Source: an uncultured Desulfovibrionaceae bacterium
Lineage (GTDB): Bacteria > Desulfobacterota > Desulfovibrionia > Desulfovibrionales > Desulfovibrionaceae
DNA length: 35,925 nt
Direction: 5' to 3'
Assembly: GCA_949741925.1 (NCBI GenBank)
Contig: CATJOY010000020.1
Span: 1-35,925, forward strand
A model generated the notes under the pieces. It was not told the DNA's origin and ran no database searches. It saw only the letters and a program-made list of their open reading frames with translations. Positions within the stretch are counted from its first letter, which is position 1. Each line of letters opens with the position of its first letter. The translations under genes and the position numbers were made by a program. This document shows positions 14,941 through 25,338 of the stretch, piece after piece.

Positions 14941-17900
14941 ATGCCCAAACGTACAGACTTGCAACGCATTATGGTCATTGGTTCCGGTCCTATCGTCATA
15001 GGCCAGGCCTGCGAATTCGATTATTCCGGCACCCAAGCTGTCAAAGCGCTCAAGGAAGAAGGGTGCGAAGTCATCCTGGTGAACTCTAACCCGGCGACCA
15101 TCATGACCGATCCCGGCCTTGCCGACCGTACCTATATCGAGCCCATTGAGCCTGATACGGTAGCGGCCATTATCCTCAAGGAACGTCCTGACGCCGTGCT
15201 GCCCACCCTTGGCGGGCAAACCGCCTTGAATACAGCCCTCGCTCTTGCGAAAAGCGGCTTTCTGGAACAACACGGCGTTGCGCTTATCGGAGCCAATGCC
15301 GAGGTTATCGAAAAAGCGGAAAGTCGCGAGCTGTTCCGTGCCGCCATGGAGCGAATCGGCCTTGCCGTGCCTCGAAGCGAGATAGCCCATACCCTGGACG
15401 AGGTACGCCGCATTGCCGCGACACTGGCCTATCCGCTTATTATCCGCCCGGCCTTCACTCTGGGCGGATCGGGCGGAGGCATTGCCTACAACCTTGAAGA
15501 TCTGGACGCCATGGCCGCGGCGGGCCTTGACGCCTCGCCCACCCACGAAGTGCTGGTAGAGGAATCCGTCTTGGGGTGGAAAGAGATAGAAATGGAAGTG
15601 ATGCGCGATAGCAAGGATAACTGCGTCATCATCTGCTCTATCGAGAACCTTGATCCCATGGGCGTGCATACGGGCGACTCCGTGACTGTGGCTCCGGTGC
15701 AGACGCTCACTGACCGCGAGTACCAGAAGATACGCGAGGCCTCTTTTGCCGTTATGCGTGAAATAGGCGTGGAAACAGGCGGCTCTAATGTCCAGTTCGG
15801 CCTCAACCCGCGGAACGGCGAGCTGGTGGTCATCGAAATGAACCCGCGTGTGTCGCGTTCCTCGGCGCTGGCCTCCAAAGCCACCGGTTTTCCTATCGCT
15901 AAGATCGCCGCGAAATTGGCCCTTGGCTATACGCTGGATGAACTGCCCAACGACATTACCCAAAAAACCCGGGCCAGCTTTGAACCGGCCATTGACTATT
16001 GTGTTGTCAAGATACCGCGCTTTGCCTTTGAAAAATTTTCCGGCGCCAAGGATGAGCTGACCACCTCCATGAAAAGCGTAGGGGAAACTATGGCCATAGG
16101 GCGCACCTTTAAGGAGGCCCTTCAAAAAGGGCTACGCTCGCTGGAAATCGGCGCTACGGGGTTGGGCTCCTGCTTCCGCGAGGCGCTGCCTGACCACGAT
16201 GCTCTTATAAAAGCGCTGCGCGTTCCCCATTCCGGCCGTCTTTTTGCGCTTCGCCATGCGCTGCTCGCGGGCATGAGCGCACAGGAAATTCATGAGTATA
16301 CCTCCATTGATCCATGGTTTCTTCATCAAATAGAGGATATCCTCAGGTTGGAAGGCCGCCTGCGCGACTTTGCCCTGGCCAACCCCATGGACGCCGATAA
16401 CAGCGAACTGGCCGATCTGCTCCAGGAAGCTAAAGAAAACGGCTTTTCCGATCGGCAACTTGCCGCGATGTGGAAACGCCCCGAATCTGACGTGGCCGCC
16501 CTGCGCAAAGCCATGGGGATTCAGCCCGCCTATTATCTTGTAGATACCTGCGCCGCCGAGTTTGAAGCCGCTACGCCCTACTTTTACTCCACCTATGAAA
16601 CCGGCGACGAAGTGGAAATCCATGCCCGCCGCAAGGTTATCATCCTTGGCGGAGGCCCCAACCGCATCGGCCAGGGCATAGAGTTTGATTACTGCTGCTG
16701 TCAGGCCTCCTTTGCCCTGCGCGATGAGGGCGTGGAAGCCATTATGGTGAACTCTAACCCTGAAACCGTTTCAACAGACTACGATACCTCCGACCGCCTC
16801 TACTTCGAGCCGCTCACTTTTGAAGATGTGATGCATATCATCCAAACGGAAAAACCCGATGGCGTCATTGTGCAATTCGGCGGGCAAACACCGCTGAACC
16901 TTGCCGTGCCGCTTCAGCGGGCGGGCGTCGCTATTCTCGGCACCAGTCCTGACGCCATCGACCGCGCCGAAGATCGGGAACGCTTCCAGGCCCTCATCCG
17001 AAAGCTGGGCCTTCTCCAACCGGAAAACGGCGTCTGCTCCTCTCTGGCCGAAGCCCGGCAGGTGGCGGAGCGCATCGGCTGGCCTGTTATCGTGCGCCCC
17101 AGCTATGTTCTCGGCGGACGCGCCATGCAGATATGCTACAACGCCGCGGAGCTTGAGGCGTATTTTCATTCCAGCGTGGGCACGGACAGGCCGGAGCATC
17201 CCATTCTTATTGACCAGTTTCTTGAAAACGCCATCGAAGTGGATGTAGATGCGCTTGCCGACGGGCAGGATGTTTACGTTGCAGGGATCATGGAGCACAT
17301 TGAAGCCGCCGGCATCCATTCCGGAGATTCCGCCTGCTCTCTGCCGCCCTACTCGCTCCCTGGAACCATCGCGTCCGAAATAGACCGCCAAACCAGGGAA
17401 CTGGCGCGTGAACTGCGGGTTATCGGGCTTATGAACATCCAATTTGCCGTAAAGAACGACCGCATTTATATTCTTGAAGTGAACCCCCGCGCCTCCCGCA
17501 CAGTGCCCTTTGTGGCCAAAGCAACCGGCGTTCCGCTTCCCCGTCTGGCCACCCAGGTAATGCTGGGGCGCACATTGCGCGAACTCAATCCCCAGGGCAT
17601 GCGAAAAGAAGGCTTTTTCTGCGTCAAAGAAGCTGTTTTCCCCTTCAAACGCTTTCCCGGCGTGGATATCCTCCTTGGCCCTGAAATGCGCTCAACCGGC
17701 GAGGTCATGGGCATAGCCCCCAGCTTTGACGAAGCCTTTTTAAAGAGCCAGAGAGGAGCCGGACAAAAGCTCCCCAATTCCGGCCAGGTCTTTATCTCCG
17801 TGAACGACCGCGATAAAAAATTCCTGGCTCCTCTGGCCCGGGCCTATGCCGAGCTGGGCTTCACGCTTCTTGCCACGCGGGGCACAGCGCGCATCCTGAG

Positions 17901-18186
17901 GGAACAAGGGCTGGATGTGCAGGATGTGCCCAAGCTCTCTGAAGGCCGCCCCAACATTATTGATAGGATAAAGAACGGCGACGTGGCCTTGGTCATCAAC
18001 ACGGCGGAAGGCGGCACCACCACAGCCGACGCCCGCGCCATCCGGCAGGCGACGTTGCACCAGGGCGTTCCCTTCACAACGACCATTGCCGGCGCGCGCG
18101 CCATCGCCCGCGCCGTCGGGCACCAGCAAAACAAAGCCCTGCATGTGGAATGCCTGCAGGAATATTATGGAGGGGAACACGCATGA
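14941..18186 (+). CDS. carB: Carbamoyl-phosphate synthase large subunit
   Basis: This 1081-residue enzyme has the two tandem synthetase halves of CarB. The first begins with [17 protein letters not shown] (residues 13-29) and includes [14 protein letters not shown]. The second begins near residue 567 with [17 protein letters not shown] and includes [17 protein letters not shown]-terminal MGS-like allosteric domain (about 955-1070) contains TEGG-type and TTTIAGARA segments. It makes carbamoyl phosphate from bicarbonate, ammonia delivered by CarA and two ATP, for arginine and pyrimidine synthesis. I chose the ATG at 14941 (AGGGGA upstream); the frame runs back to 14848 through the promoter. carB precedes carA, the reverse of the common order, with an ATGA overlap. 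A sigma-54 promoter is predicted. Confidence 0.98.
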   Translation: MPKRTDLQRIMVIGSGPIVIGQACEFDYSGTQAVKALKEEGCEVILVNSNPATIMTDPGLADRTYIEPIEPDTVAAIILKERPDAVLPTLGGQTALNTALALAKSGFLEQHGVALIGANAEVIEKAESRELFRAAMERIGLAVPRSEIAHTLDEVRRIAATLAYPLIIRPAFTLGGSGGGIAYNLEDLDAMAAAGLDASPTHEVLVEESVLGWKEIEMEVMRDSKDNCVIICSIENLDPMGVHTGDSVTVAPVQTLTDREYQKIREASFAVMREIGVETGGSNVQFGLNPRNGELVVIEMNPRVSRSSALASKATGFPIAKIAAKLALGYTLDELPNDITQKTRASFEPAIDYCVVKIPRFAFEKFSGAKDELTTSMKSVGETMAIGRTFKEALQKGLRSLEIGATGLGSCFREALPDHDALIKALRVPHSGRLFALRHALLAGMSAQEIHEYTSIDPWFLHQIEDILRLEGRLRDFALANPMDADNSELADLLQEAKENGFSDRQLAAMWKRPESDVAALRKAMGIQPAYYLVDTCAAEFEAATPYFYSTYETGDEVEIHARRKVIILGGGPNRIGQGIEFDYCCCQASFALRDEGVEAIMVNSNPETVSTDYDTSDRLYFEPLTFEDVMHIIQTEKPDGVIVQFGGQTPLNLAVPLQRAGVAILGTSPDAIDRAEDRERFQALIRKLGLLQPENGVCSSLAEARQVAERIGWPVIVRPSYVLGGRAMQICYNAAELEAYFHSSVGTDRPEHPILIDQFLENAIEVDVDALADGQDVYVAGIMEHIEAAGIHSGDSACSLPPYSLPGTIASEIDRQTRELARELRVIGLMNIQFAVKNDRIYILEVNPRASRTVPFVAKATGVPLPRLATQVMLGRTLRELNPQGMRKEGFFCVKEAVFPFKRFPGVDILLGPEMRSTGEVMGIAPSFDEAFLKSQRGAGQKLPNSGQVFISVNDRDKKFLAPLARAYAELGFTLLATRGTARILREQGLDVQDVPKLSEGRPNIIDRIKNGDVALVINTAEGGTTTADARAIRQATLHQGVPFTTTIAGARAIARAVGHQQNKALHVECLQEYYGGEHA

Positions 18187-19319
18187 AAGCGCTTCTTGCT
18201 CTTGAAGACGGCTTCACGCTTCGAGGCCGTTCTTTTACCGGCAGTATAGACTTGGCCGGCGGTGAAGTCATTTTCAATACAGCAATGACCGGGTATCAGG
18301 AACTGCTTACCGACCCTTCCTATGCCGGGCAGATGGTCTGCCTCACCTATCCGCTCATCGGCAATTACGGCATCAATCCCGAGGATATGGAATCCGACCG
18401 TATCCATATGGCGGCCCTGTTGGTCAAGGAGTGCTGCAAAACCCCCTCCAACTGGCGCGCAACGGAAAGCCTGCCCGATTTTCTTACCCGCATGGGCGTT
18501 GTCGGCGTGGAGGGGCTGGATACCCGCGCCCTTACTCTGCATTTGCGCAAATACGGCGCTATGCGCGGTTGCCTCTCCACCACCATGCTTGATCCGGCCG
18601 AGCTCGTGGCGCGCGCTCGTGAGCTGCCGAGTATGGAAGGACAAAACCTGGTGTACCGCGTTGCGCCAACATCTCCCTACCGCTGGGATGAATCCGCCGG
18701 AAAACCGGTTCCTGTACAGTTGGAAGCTGACGGCTCCTATCGCTGGCCGGAAGGCAAAACCTTACGTGTGCTTGTGTATGACTTCGGCATCAAGTGGAAT
18801 ATCCTCCGTCTGCTCGCGGCGCAGGATATGCAGTTGCTCATGGTGCCGCCGTCCTTTACCTTTGAGCAGGCCCGCGTCGTGAGCCCGGATGGAATTTTTC
18901 TCTCTAACGGTCCGGGTGATCCGGCTACGCTCACTGCCGAGATTGCCGAGATTGCCAAGCTTGCCGAAACGTTCCCCATAGGCGCCATATGCCTGGGGCA
19001 TCAATTGCTCGGGCATGCTTTAGGCGGCGCTACCGTAAAGCTGAAATTCGGGCATCACGGCCTCAACCACCCTGTAAAAGACCTGCGCACGGGCCGTATC
19101 GAAGTGACTTCCCAGAACCATGGATTCTGTGTTCTTCCCCCTGCCGGTGTGGAAGCCCGCTTTGTGAGCTTGAACGACGGTACGCTGGAGGGCTTTCGTC
19201 ACCCGCAAAAGCCCATCATCGCAGTACAACATCACCCGGAAGCGGCGGCAGGTCCCAGCGACGCGCAGGCCTTTTTCAGCGAGTTCAAAGAAATGGTTCT
19301 TGCCTGCTCTTCCCAATAA
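18183..19319 (+). CDS. carA: Carbamoyl-phosphate synthase small subunit (glutaminase)
   Basis: This 378-residue protein has the CarA N-terminal domain ([15 protein letters not shown], residues 26-40; [10 protein letters not shown], 54-63) and a class I glutamine amidotransferase domain. The nucleophile is Cys270 in [10 protein letters not shown], with His351 and Glu353 in the HHPEAAAGP segment; SNGPGDP (241-247) is also present. It supplies ammonia to CarB through the inter-subunit tunnel. The ATG at 18183 overlaps the carB stop, so synthesis of the two subunits is coupled. The length is normal. A hairpin follows about 78 bases after the stop. Confidence 0.97.
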   Translation: MKALLALEDGFTLRGRSFTGSIDLAGGEVIFNTAMTGYQELLTDPSYAGQMVCLTYPLIGNYGINPEDMESDRIHMAALLVKECCKTPSNWRATESLPDFLTRMGVVGVEGLDTRALTLHLRKYGAMRGCLSTTMLDPAELVARARELPSMEGQNLVYRVAPTSPYRWDESAGKPVPVQLEADGSYRWPEGKTLRVLVYDFGIKWNILRLLAAQDMQLLMVPPSFTFEQARVVSPDGIFLSNGPGDPATLTAEIAEIAKLAETFPIGAICLGHQLLGHALGGATVKLKFGHHGLNHPVKDLRTGRIEVTSQNHGFCVLPPAGVEARFVSLNDGTLEGFRHPQKPIIAVQHHPEAAAGPSDAQAFFSEFKEMVLACSSQ

Positions 19320-19396
19320 TCGCGCATCGCCTAAAAGCAGAGCGTATGCGGTGTTTTCTTAGAAAGGCGCAGTTCCTCGCCCGCCGTGAAATGCAA

Positions 19397-19435
19397 GGAA
19401 ACGGCCCGTCAATCAGCCATACAGGGGCCGTTTCC
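19397..19435. terminator. Hairpin downstream of carA
   Basis: GGAAACGGCCC (19397-19407) pairs with GGGCCGTTTCC (19425-19435). The stem can be extended with TGCA/TGC around a bulge. No T-run follows, so it may be a weak or Rho-assisted terminator. A second hairpin lies just after it (19472-19494). Confidence 0.5.
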
Positions 19436-19471
19436 TGCGGAAACCGGTATACCGTCTCTTTCGTGGTTTGT

Positions 19472-19494
19472 CCGTCAAAGGGAGCGTTTGACGG
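19472..19494. terminator. Second hairpin between carA and the toxin gene
   Basis: CCGTCAAA (19472-19479) pairs with TTTGACGG (19487-19494) across a 7-base loop. It lies between the convergent carA and yoeB genes and could serve either, but it has no adjacent T-run. I see no gene in the 279 bases between carA and the toxin gene. Confidence 0.4.
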
Positions 19495-19598
19495 CCTCTC
19501 AAAAACATCCTTGATGAGACAGGAAAGAAGCGTGCTCGCCGTCCCCCCGCTAGTGAGATATCCCCGGACAGCCCTGGGCAAAGCCGGAGAGCGCGAGG

Positions 19599-19865
19599 TC
19601 ACTCGTCTCTGTAATGTCCCCTGCATTGGGCTATCTGGATATTGCCGCTCTCTTCATCAATGCGATAAACAAGGCGGTGCCGCTCGTCAATGCGGCGGCT
19701 CCAAAAGCCGGAGAGATTATCTTTCAGCGGTTCAGGCTTGCCGACACCCTCGTTGCCGTTGCGCTCAATGTCCTTGATAAGCTGGTTGATGCGTTTCAGG
19801 GGCTTTTTATCCTGCGTCTGCCAATAGAGGTAGTCGCCCCAAGCCGTGTCATGCCAGATAAGCAC
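19599..19865 (-). CDS. yoeB: YoeB-family mRNA interferase toxin
   Basis: This 88-residue protein is strongly YoeB-like. It has DYLYWQTQDKK near the N-terminus, GKPEPLK (42-48) with the catalytic Glu, LSGFWSRRI (51-59), ERHRLVYRI with the catalytic Arg, and the C-terminal CRGHY that carries the catalytic His. YoeB binds the ribosome and cuts mRNA at translated codons. The start is GTG at 19865, one base after the antitoxin stop (TGATGTG), so translation is coupled and toxin output probably kept low. Its partner is of the DinJ/RelB type rather than the YefM type classically paired with YoeB. It lies near tRNA-Ser and a gene fragment, consistent with accessory DNA. Confidence 0.93.
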   Translation of the reverse strand: MLIWHDTAWGDYLYWQTQDKKPLKRINQLIKDIERNGNEGVGKPEPLKDNLSGFWSRRIDERHRLVYRIDEESGNIQIAQCRGHYRDE

Positions 19866-19866
19866 A

Positions 19867-20124
19867 TCAACCTTCGATCAGTTCATGGGCAGAACAGTTT
19901 TTCCCTTCCCGCAAATCTTGGGCAACCCGCGCCAAATGCGCTTGGTTGCTGCTGGCGTAAAAGGGATCACGCTCCAATGAAAAGGGGATGCCGTTGTTGA
20001 TAACGGATTGCTTGAGGAATAACCGGATGGCCGTGGGCAGATCGAGCCCGATATCCAAAAAGAGCTGCTCCGCTTCGGCTTTGAGTATCGGGTCAACCCG
20101 GACTTGAATGTTTGTTGCTGCCAT
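19867..20124 (-). CDS. RelB/DinJ-family antitoxin
   Basis: This 85-residue protein opens with ATNIQVRVDPILKAEAEQLF and continues with DIGLDLPTAIRLFLKQSV, the ribbon-helix-helix DNA-binding motif of DinJ/RelB antitoxins. The C-terminal part (about 50-85) would wrap around the toxin. It should neutralise the YoeB-like protein and repress the operon. GGAGA lies about 6 bases upstream of the ATG. A perfect 18-bp palindrome sits 15 bases before the start codon and is the likely operator. DinJ normally pairs with YafQ, so pairing with YoeB is a mixed module, known in databases but less usual. Confidence 0.9.
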   Translation of the reverse strand: MAATNIQVRVDPILKAEAEQLFLDIGLDLPTAIRLFLKQSVINNGIPFSLERDPFYASSNQAHLARVAQDLREGKNCSAHELIEG

Positions 20125-20139
20125 ACTTATTCTCCATAT

Positions 20140-20157
20140 TCATTACATATGTAATGA
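20140..20157. promoter_or_regulatory. Palindromic operator of the toxin-antitoxin operon
   Basis: TCATTACATATGTAATGA is a perfect 18-bp palindrome directly upstream of the antitoxin gene. Ribbon-helix-helix antitoxins bind such sites as dimers, more tightly when in complex with toxin. It overlaps the region where the promoter should be. Confidence 0.75.
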
Positions 20158-20232
20158 CTTTCCATAAAAAATCAAGGTGTGAACAAGAAAACACACCAAC
20201 AGAGATAAAGAGCATGCAGCCAGTTTGATATT

Positions 20233-20475
20233 TTATGATATACTCAGAACTGAGCGCTCAAGCAAGGTTTGCATTCTTGCTAGTAACGCCTGTTTCCGTG
20301 TGGCGCGTCCTTCGGCATTGTTGCAATAGCGGAGGTGGCGCAGATCAAACGGAATGTCGTGTTCGCTCTGCGCGATGAGGATCACTTCTCGCCCAAGCGG
20401 ATGAGCGATGCCCGCCTCATAAAAAACATGAGGGTTTCGGCCTGAGAGGCACACACTACGATGCGGCACGATCAA
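20233..20475 (-). pseudogene. C-terminal fragment of a TIR-like / nucleoside 2-deoxyribosyltransferase-like protein
   Basis: The frame gives GRNPHVFYEAGIAHPLGREV followed by ILIAQSEHDIPFDLRHLRY. This pattern (NPNVFYELGIAHALGK...ILI...DIPFDL) is typical of the C-terminal part of TIR-like or deoxyribosyltransferase-fold nucleotide-processing proteins, some of which serve in phage defence. The preceding half with the nucleotide-binding start is missing: upstream of GRNP the sequence reads as unrelated residues, and the 80-codon frame has no ribosome-binding site. I read it as a remnant. It lies between the toxin-antitoxin module and tRNA-Ser, suggesting a decayed island. Confidence 0.65.
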
Positions 20476-20512
20476 TCAGAGGCTCGCGGGCGGCGGTAGC
20501 TGTGAGCAGTAT

Positions 20513-20541
20513 GGGGGTAAGCATCCTTGGGCCTTACCCCC
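20513..20541. other. GC-rich hairpin between gene fragment and tRNA-Ser
   Basis: GGGGGTAAG (20513-20521) pairs with CTTACCCCC (20533-20541), and the octamer TTACCCCC occurs again directly after it. It could be a tRNA transcript terminator or a trace of integrated DNA. There is no T-run. Confidence 0.4.
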
Positions 20542-20661
20542 GTATTACCCCCAGAGGAGAGGGGATCTACGGGCAGAATCAACCAAAATCCCGGGCACAT
20601 GAGCAATATCCTTGTCAGTCTATGCTTATTTGCCAGCCCGAGTTTTATTGAGTTTTACTTC

Positions 20662-20751
20662 TGGCGGAGGGAGAGGGATTTGAACCCCCGATAGGCTTTC
20701 ACCTATGCTGGTTTTCAAGACCAGTGCTATCAACCGCTCAGCCATCCCTCC
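20662..20751 (-). tRNA. tRNA-Ser (anticodon UGA)
   Basis: The reverse complement folds as a class II tRNA. The acceptor arms GGAGGGA and TCCCTCC pair perfectly, followed by the discriminator G and an encoded CCA. The anticodon stem-loop is CTGGT-CTTGAAA-ACCAG with anticodon TGA (+ strand 20715-20717). The long variable arm ATAGG/CCTAT is typical of tRNA-Ser, and the T-loop carries GTTCAAATC. It reads UCA and, by wobble, other UCN codons. Confidence 0.96.
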
Positions 20752-20779
20752 GGCAGGGCTGCCACTTTATGAAGAAGTT

Positions 20780-20808
20780 ATGATACCCGGAACAGAACGG
20801 AAAGGCAA
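20780..20808 (-). promoter_or_regulatory. Sigma-70-type promoter of tRNA-Ser
   Basis: On the minus strand TTGCCT (20808-20803) and TATCAT (20785-20780) are separated by exactly 17 bases, close to the TTGACA/TATAAT consensus. Transcription would start near 20773, about 20 bases before the mature tRNA 5' end. Confidence 0.65.
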
Positions 20809-21042
20809 ATATAAAGTCTTCCCGGGGGCTGTTTCCCCATACATTGCTGTAGGAAACCACCTTTTCACCAACGCGCTGTCTTGAGCCCCGGCATGAAACT
20901 GACCGGAGAGGATTTCCTCATTGTCTTATTATGCGCTCCTCTGCCGGGAGCTTATCAGAATTTTTGGGGCAGAACCGGAAATGTCCCAGCTCTCCGGGCG
21001 TTCCTTTTCCTTGTAAGGCGCTGGATAGGGGAATCTGCCGGG

Positions 21043-21390
21043 TTACTCTTCTGTCAGAGCCCGTTGCAGCCAAGCCGTAATGGCCGGAGTGGGCGCGAAA
21101 ATACCCCTCCTCCCCCGACACTCGGCCTGCCAGTCGGGTAACAGCTCGTCGGGCAGATCCAGCACGGCCAGATCAACCGCATCCTCGGAATTGCGTTGAA
21201 TCAGGCGGAGCAACGGCTTTTCTCCCCAGGTATCTACCACAAAATAAATGGAATAATCATCTTTTGAGCGTACCGGCGGGTATTCCGCGCGCCAATCGTT
21301 ATTGCCCCACTCCAGGTACATGGTCACCGCCTGTTCCGGCGTGAGGTTCCAATCTATGGGCAGCAGGGCGAATTTTTTGAGTCCGGTCAT
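21043..21390 (-). CDS. Small conserved protein, probably a Desulfovibrio-type hypothetical (DVU0772-like)
   Basis: This 115-residue protein begins GLKKFALLPIDWNLTPEQAV, has a central VRSKDDYSIYFVVDTW segment and ends in an amphipathic helix. I recall very similar small hypothetical proteins from Desulfovibrio (the DVU0772 family), but I cannot confirm that without a search and no function is known to me. No signal peptide or membrane segment is visible, so it is probably cytoplasmic. The ATG at 21390 has AGGAGA about 8 bases upstream; the longer frame to 21513 lacks support. Its own promoter probably lies in the 175 bases between it and the upstream hydrolase gene on the same strand. Confidence 0.75.
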   Translation of the reverse strand: MTGLKKFALLPIDWNLTPEQAVTMYLEWGNNDWRAEYPPVRSKDDYSIYFVVDTWGEKPLLRLIQRNSEDAVDLAVLDLPDELLPDWQAECRGRRGIFAPTPAITAWLQRALTEE

Positions 21391-21565
21391 GGGGTCTCCT
21401 GAGGCTTGTTGTTTCTTTCTTCGGCTGCCCGGCGCATCCATTTTTCGGAACAAAAGTCCTTCCTGCCGCCGCCGGAGAACAAGACGGCGAACAGCAGGAA
21501 GATCCTCGGGCAAAAACCTTTCGGCAGGCTGTTTTTCACCGGCAAGCCGCCGGATACGCCGCGGC

Positions 21566-22258
21566 TTAGAGGGTGACTGTTTGCCCCGGCCTCATGAGGA
21601 TCGCCTCACTGGTCGGGGAGGTTGCGGCAAGCTCCGCCGGGAAATCATCCATGCTCTGGGCCAGGGCCGGGAAGGTGCCCCAGTGCATGGGCACAACTTT
21701 TTTGGCCCGAAGAAGCTTGGCGGCGAGAGCGGCCTGGCGTTGATCCATGGTGAAGCAGCCTCCCGCAGGCAGCAGCGCCACATCAATAGAGTACAGCTCG
21801 CCCCAAAGGCTCATGCTGCTGAAAATGCCCGTATCGCCGGCGTGGTAGATCGTGCAGCCGCCGGGCATGACAATGATGTAGCCCACGGGGCACCCGGCCT
21901 CACTGGTATGAAAGGCCTGGGTCATGGTGATCCGTGCCCCCTTGTATTCCAAGGTGCCGCCGATGTTAAAGCCGATGCCGTTAAGAATCTGTTCTCCAGC
22001 CAATCCGGCTTGTTCCAGCCGCTCTGCCGCGCCCACCACGCAACCGAGCAGAGCGCCCGTATCCGTGCATATGGATACGGCATCCCCTACATGATCGCCG
22101 TGCATATGGGTGACCAACACAAGATCCGGTTTCGCCGCCTCTGTATAGGAACTTACTGCGGCGGGATTACCGTTGAAAAAAGGATCAATCAGAATGTTCA
22201 CGCCACCTCCCGCTATCTGGAAGTTGGCATGACCATGCCAGGTCAATGTGATGCTCAT
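21566..22258 (-). CDS. Metal-dependent hydrolase, UPF0173 (metallo-beta-lactamase fold)
   Basis: This 230-residue protein begins [13 protein letters not shown], followed by [14 protein letters not shown]. It has the metal-binding [10 protein letters not shown] motif of the metallo-beta-lactamase fold near residue 55, then YHAGDTGIF and, at the end, [17 protein letters not shown]. This pattern is that of UPF0173/UlaG-like hydrolases, whose physiological substrates are mostly unknown. The ATG at 22258 has AGGAGGA at ideal spacing; the extension to 22372 overlaps the upstream gene and is not used. The preceding gene (22299-22682) lies 40 bases upstream on the same strand, so the two are probably co-transcribed. 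Confidence 0.9.
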   Translation of the reverse strand: MSITLTWHGHANFQIAGGGVNILIDPFFNGNPAAVSSYTEAAKPDLVLVTHMHGDHVGDAVSICTDTGALLGCVVGAAERLEQAGLAGEQILNGIGFNIGGTLEYKGARITMTQAFHTSEAGCPVGYIIVMPGGCTIYHAGDTGIFSSMSLWGELYSIDVALLPAGGCFTMDQRQAALAAKLLRAKKVVPMHWGTFPALAQSMDDFPAELAATSPTSEAILMRPGQTVTL

Positions 22259-22298
22259 AGAATTCCTCCTTGCGGTTGCGGGGGGGCTGAAAGACCGG

Positions 22299-22682
22299 TC
22301 ATCGTCCGCACAGGCTGCACACGTGCTGATGAAAGGCTTCCAAATCATTGGGTTGCCCGGGCTTGTGGTCATCCGGATACAACAGCGCGCTCATATACCA
22401 GGGCGAATTGCAGGCCATAGCCTGCCGGGCGCTTTTTTGGAAACGGGCGAAACGCTCCTCGGCCTGTCCGGCTATATCCGGCGGCAGCTCCTCCAGATAG
22501 GGAGCCGCTCCCTCTCCCAACGCTTCCAGAAACAGCGCCTTTTGCAGCATCAATTCCCGATACCGAACGCTGTTGCCGTTGGCGGAGGCCTCGTCAACAG
22601 CGGTCTTTTCCAGGTGGCGGAGAAATTCGCATTGTTTCTCGAGCCAGTTTGTAAAGGCGGTGGCAGCGGCACTCTCGGCCAT
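22299..22682 (-). CDS. Hypothetical protein with C-terminal CxxC
   Basis: This 127-residue, mostly helical protein is not recognised. It has acidic amphipathic helices through most of its length (for example [20 protein letters not shown]) and ends [10 protein letters not shown], a Cys-x2-Cys preceded by histidines that could bind metal. No signal peptide is seen. GGGAGG about 4-9 bases before the ATG is a strong ribosome-binding site, which supports a real gene. It is probably the first gene of a two-gene unit with the UPF0173 hydrolase. Confidence 0.7.
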   Translation of the reverse strand: MAESAAATAFTNWLEKQCEFLRHLEKTAVDEASANGNSVRYRELMLQKALFLEALGEGAAPYLEELPPDIAGQAEERFARFQKSARQAMACNSPWYMSALLYPDDHKPGQPNDLEAFHQHVCSLCGR

Positions 22683-23111
22683 ACATCCTCCCTTGGCGCA
22701 ACCGCGCCGGAATCATTATCATAACCGGAAACGTGAACAATGCCCGTTTTTTCCCTTGAGGAGCCGTCAGAACCAAGGGCGAATTGCTTCGGGCCGCCCC
22801 GGTCCCGGGATTTTCCTCCGGCCTTCCAAGGAAAAGTTTTATATACCTCAAACCCGCCTCCTCAACCAGTAAAAACGACGGCCTTTCTCCGGCCTATCGG
22901 ATGCCCGGAGCCGGGAGATGCGTTTCCTCATAAACTTTTTTTTATTTTTTTTATTTTTCCCTCTTTTCAAAAAGAAAACTTGCATTACTTTTTGCCTGCC
23001 TGTAGGGATGTTCCCCTACCGCCGCGGATTGACGCGGCCTTACGGTTTTCCCCCTCACTTCCACGCATGGGAACCGTGCCGCCGTTTTTACGGCCAATTT
23101 TTGGTTCAGGA
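22683..23111. other. Intergenic region upstream of groESL
   Basis: No gene is credible in these 429 bases. A striking T-rich tract (about 22931-22970, with nine- and eight-base T runs) lies about 150 bases upstream of the CIRCE element and may act as an UP-like or DNA-bending element for the groESL promoter. I did not find a convincing -35/-10 pair. Confidence 0.4.
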
Positions 23112-23138
23112 CTAGCACTCACATACGCCGAGTGCTAA
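23112..23138. promoter_or_regulatory. CIRCE element (HrcA operator) of groESL
   Basis: CTAGCACTC-N9-GAGTGCTAA matches the CIRCE consensus TTAGCACTC-N9-GAGTGCTAA at all but the first base. It lies 41 bases before the groES ATG. HrcA binding here would repress groESL until heat or misfolded protein titrates GroEL. Confidence 0.93.
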
Positions 23139-23179
23139 CAACGCGAATCATCAAATTTTAGTTTGGAGGTTTATCCACT

Positions 23180-23467
23180 ATGAACCTGAAGCCCCTTAAT
23201 GACCGTGTTCTGGTCAAGCGTCTGGAATCGGAAGAAAAAACCGCCGGCGGCCTGTTCATCCCCGATACAGCCAAGGAAAAGCCTTCCAAGGGTGAAGTTA
23301 TCGCAGCCGGTCCCGGCAAGCTCGCTGACGACGGCAAGCGCGCTCCTCTGGCCGTTAAAAAAGGCGATACCGTTCTTTTCAACAAGTATGCCGGTACCGA
23401 AATCAAAATTGACGGCGTTGATCACCTGGTGATGCGCGAAGACGACATCCTGGCAGTTATTGAATAA
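23180..23467 (+). CDS. groES: Co-chaperonin GroES
   Basis: This 95-residue protein is a standard GroES. It opens [19 protein letters not shown], has the mobile-loop region [17 protein letters not shown] (residues 20-36), the roof segment [11 protein letters not shown] and the C-terminal [10 protein letters not shown]. It forms the heptameric lid of the GroEL folding chamber. TGGAGG lies upstream of the ATG, and a CIRCE operator precedes it. groEL follows 71 bases downstream. Confidence 0.98.
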   Translation: MNLKPLNDRVLVKRLESEEKTAGGLFIPDTAKEKPSKGEVIAAGPGKLADDGKRAPLAVKKGDTVLFNKYAGTEIKIDGVDHLVMREDDILAVIE

Positions 23468-23508
23468 CCGACGGCTTGCCGTTGCTCTATAACGATTTTT
23501 GGAAATAA

Positions 23509-25188
<1,680 letters not shown>

Positions 25189-25217
25189 GCCCTTTCCCCC
25201 ATCCCCTGTTCTCTCTC

Positions 25218-25243
25218 GAGGCCCCGCAAGGGGCCTCTTTTTT
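25218..25243 (+). terminator. Rho-independent terminator of groESL
   Basis: GAGGCCCC (25218-25225), a GCAA tetraloop and GGGGCCTC (25230-25237) are followed by six T residues (25238-25243). This is a textbook intrinsic terminator. Confidence 0.96.
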
Positions 25244-25338
25244 GCGGCGCGGCACATAGCCGGGAGGCAGCTCCAAAAACAGCAGAGGAATACGAGTGCG
25301 CTTCGTTGAACGTCGTTGTCGTTGTGTGACAGCCTTGC

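Noticed and set aside
14911-16125. 404-codon open frame antisense to carB
   Set aside because: Shadow of the conserved carB sequence; the product has no family features, and the frame runs through the carB start region.
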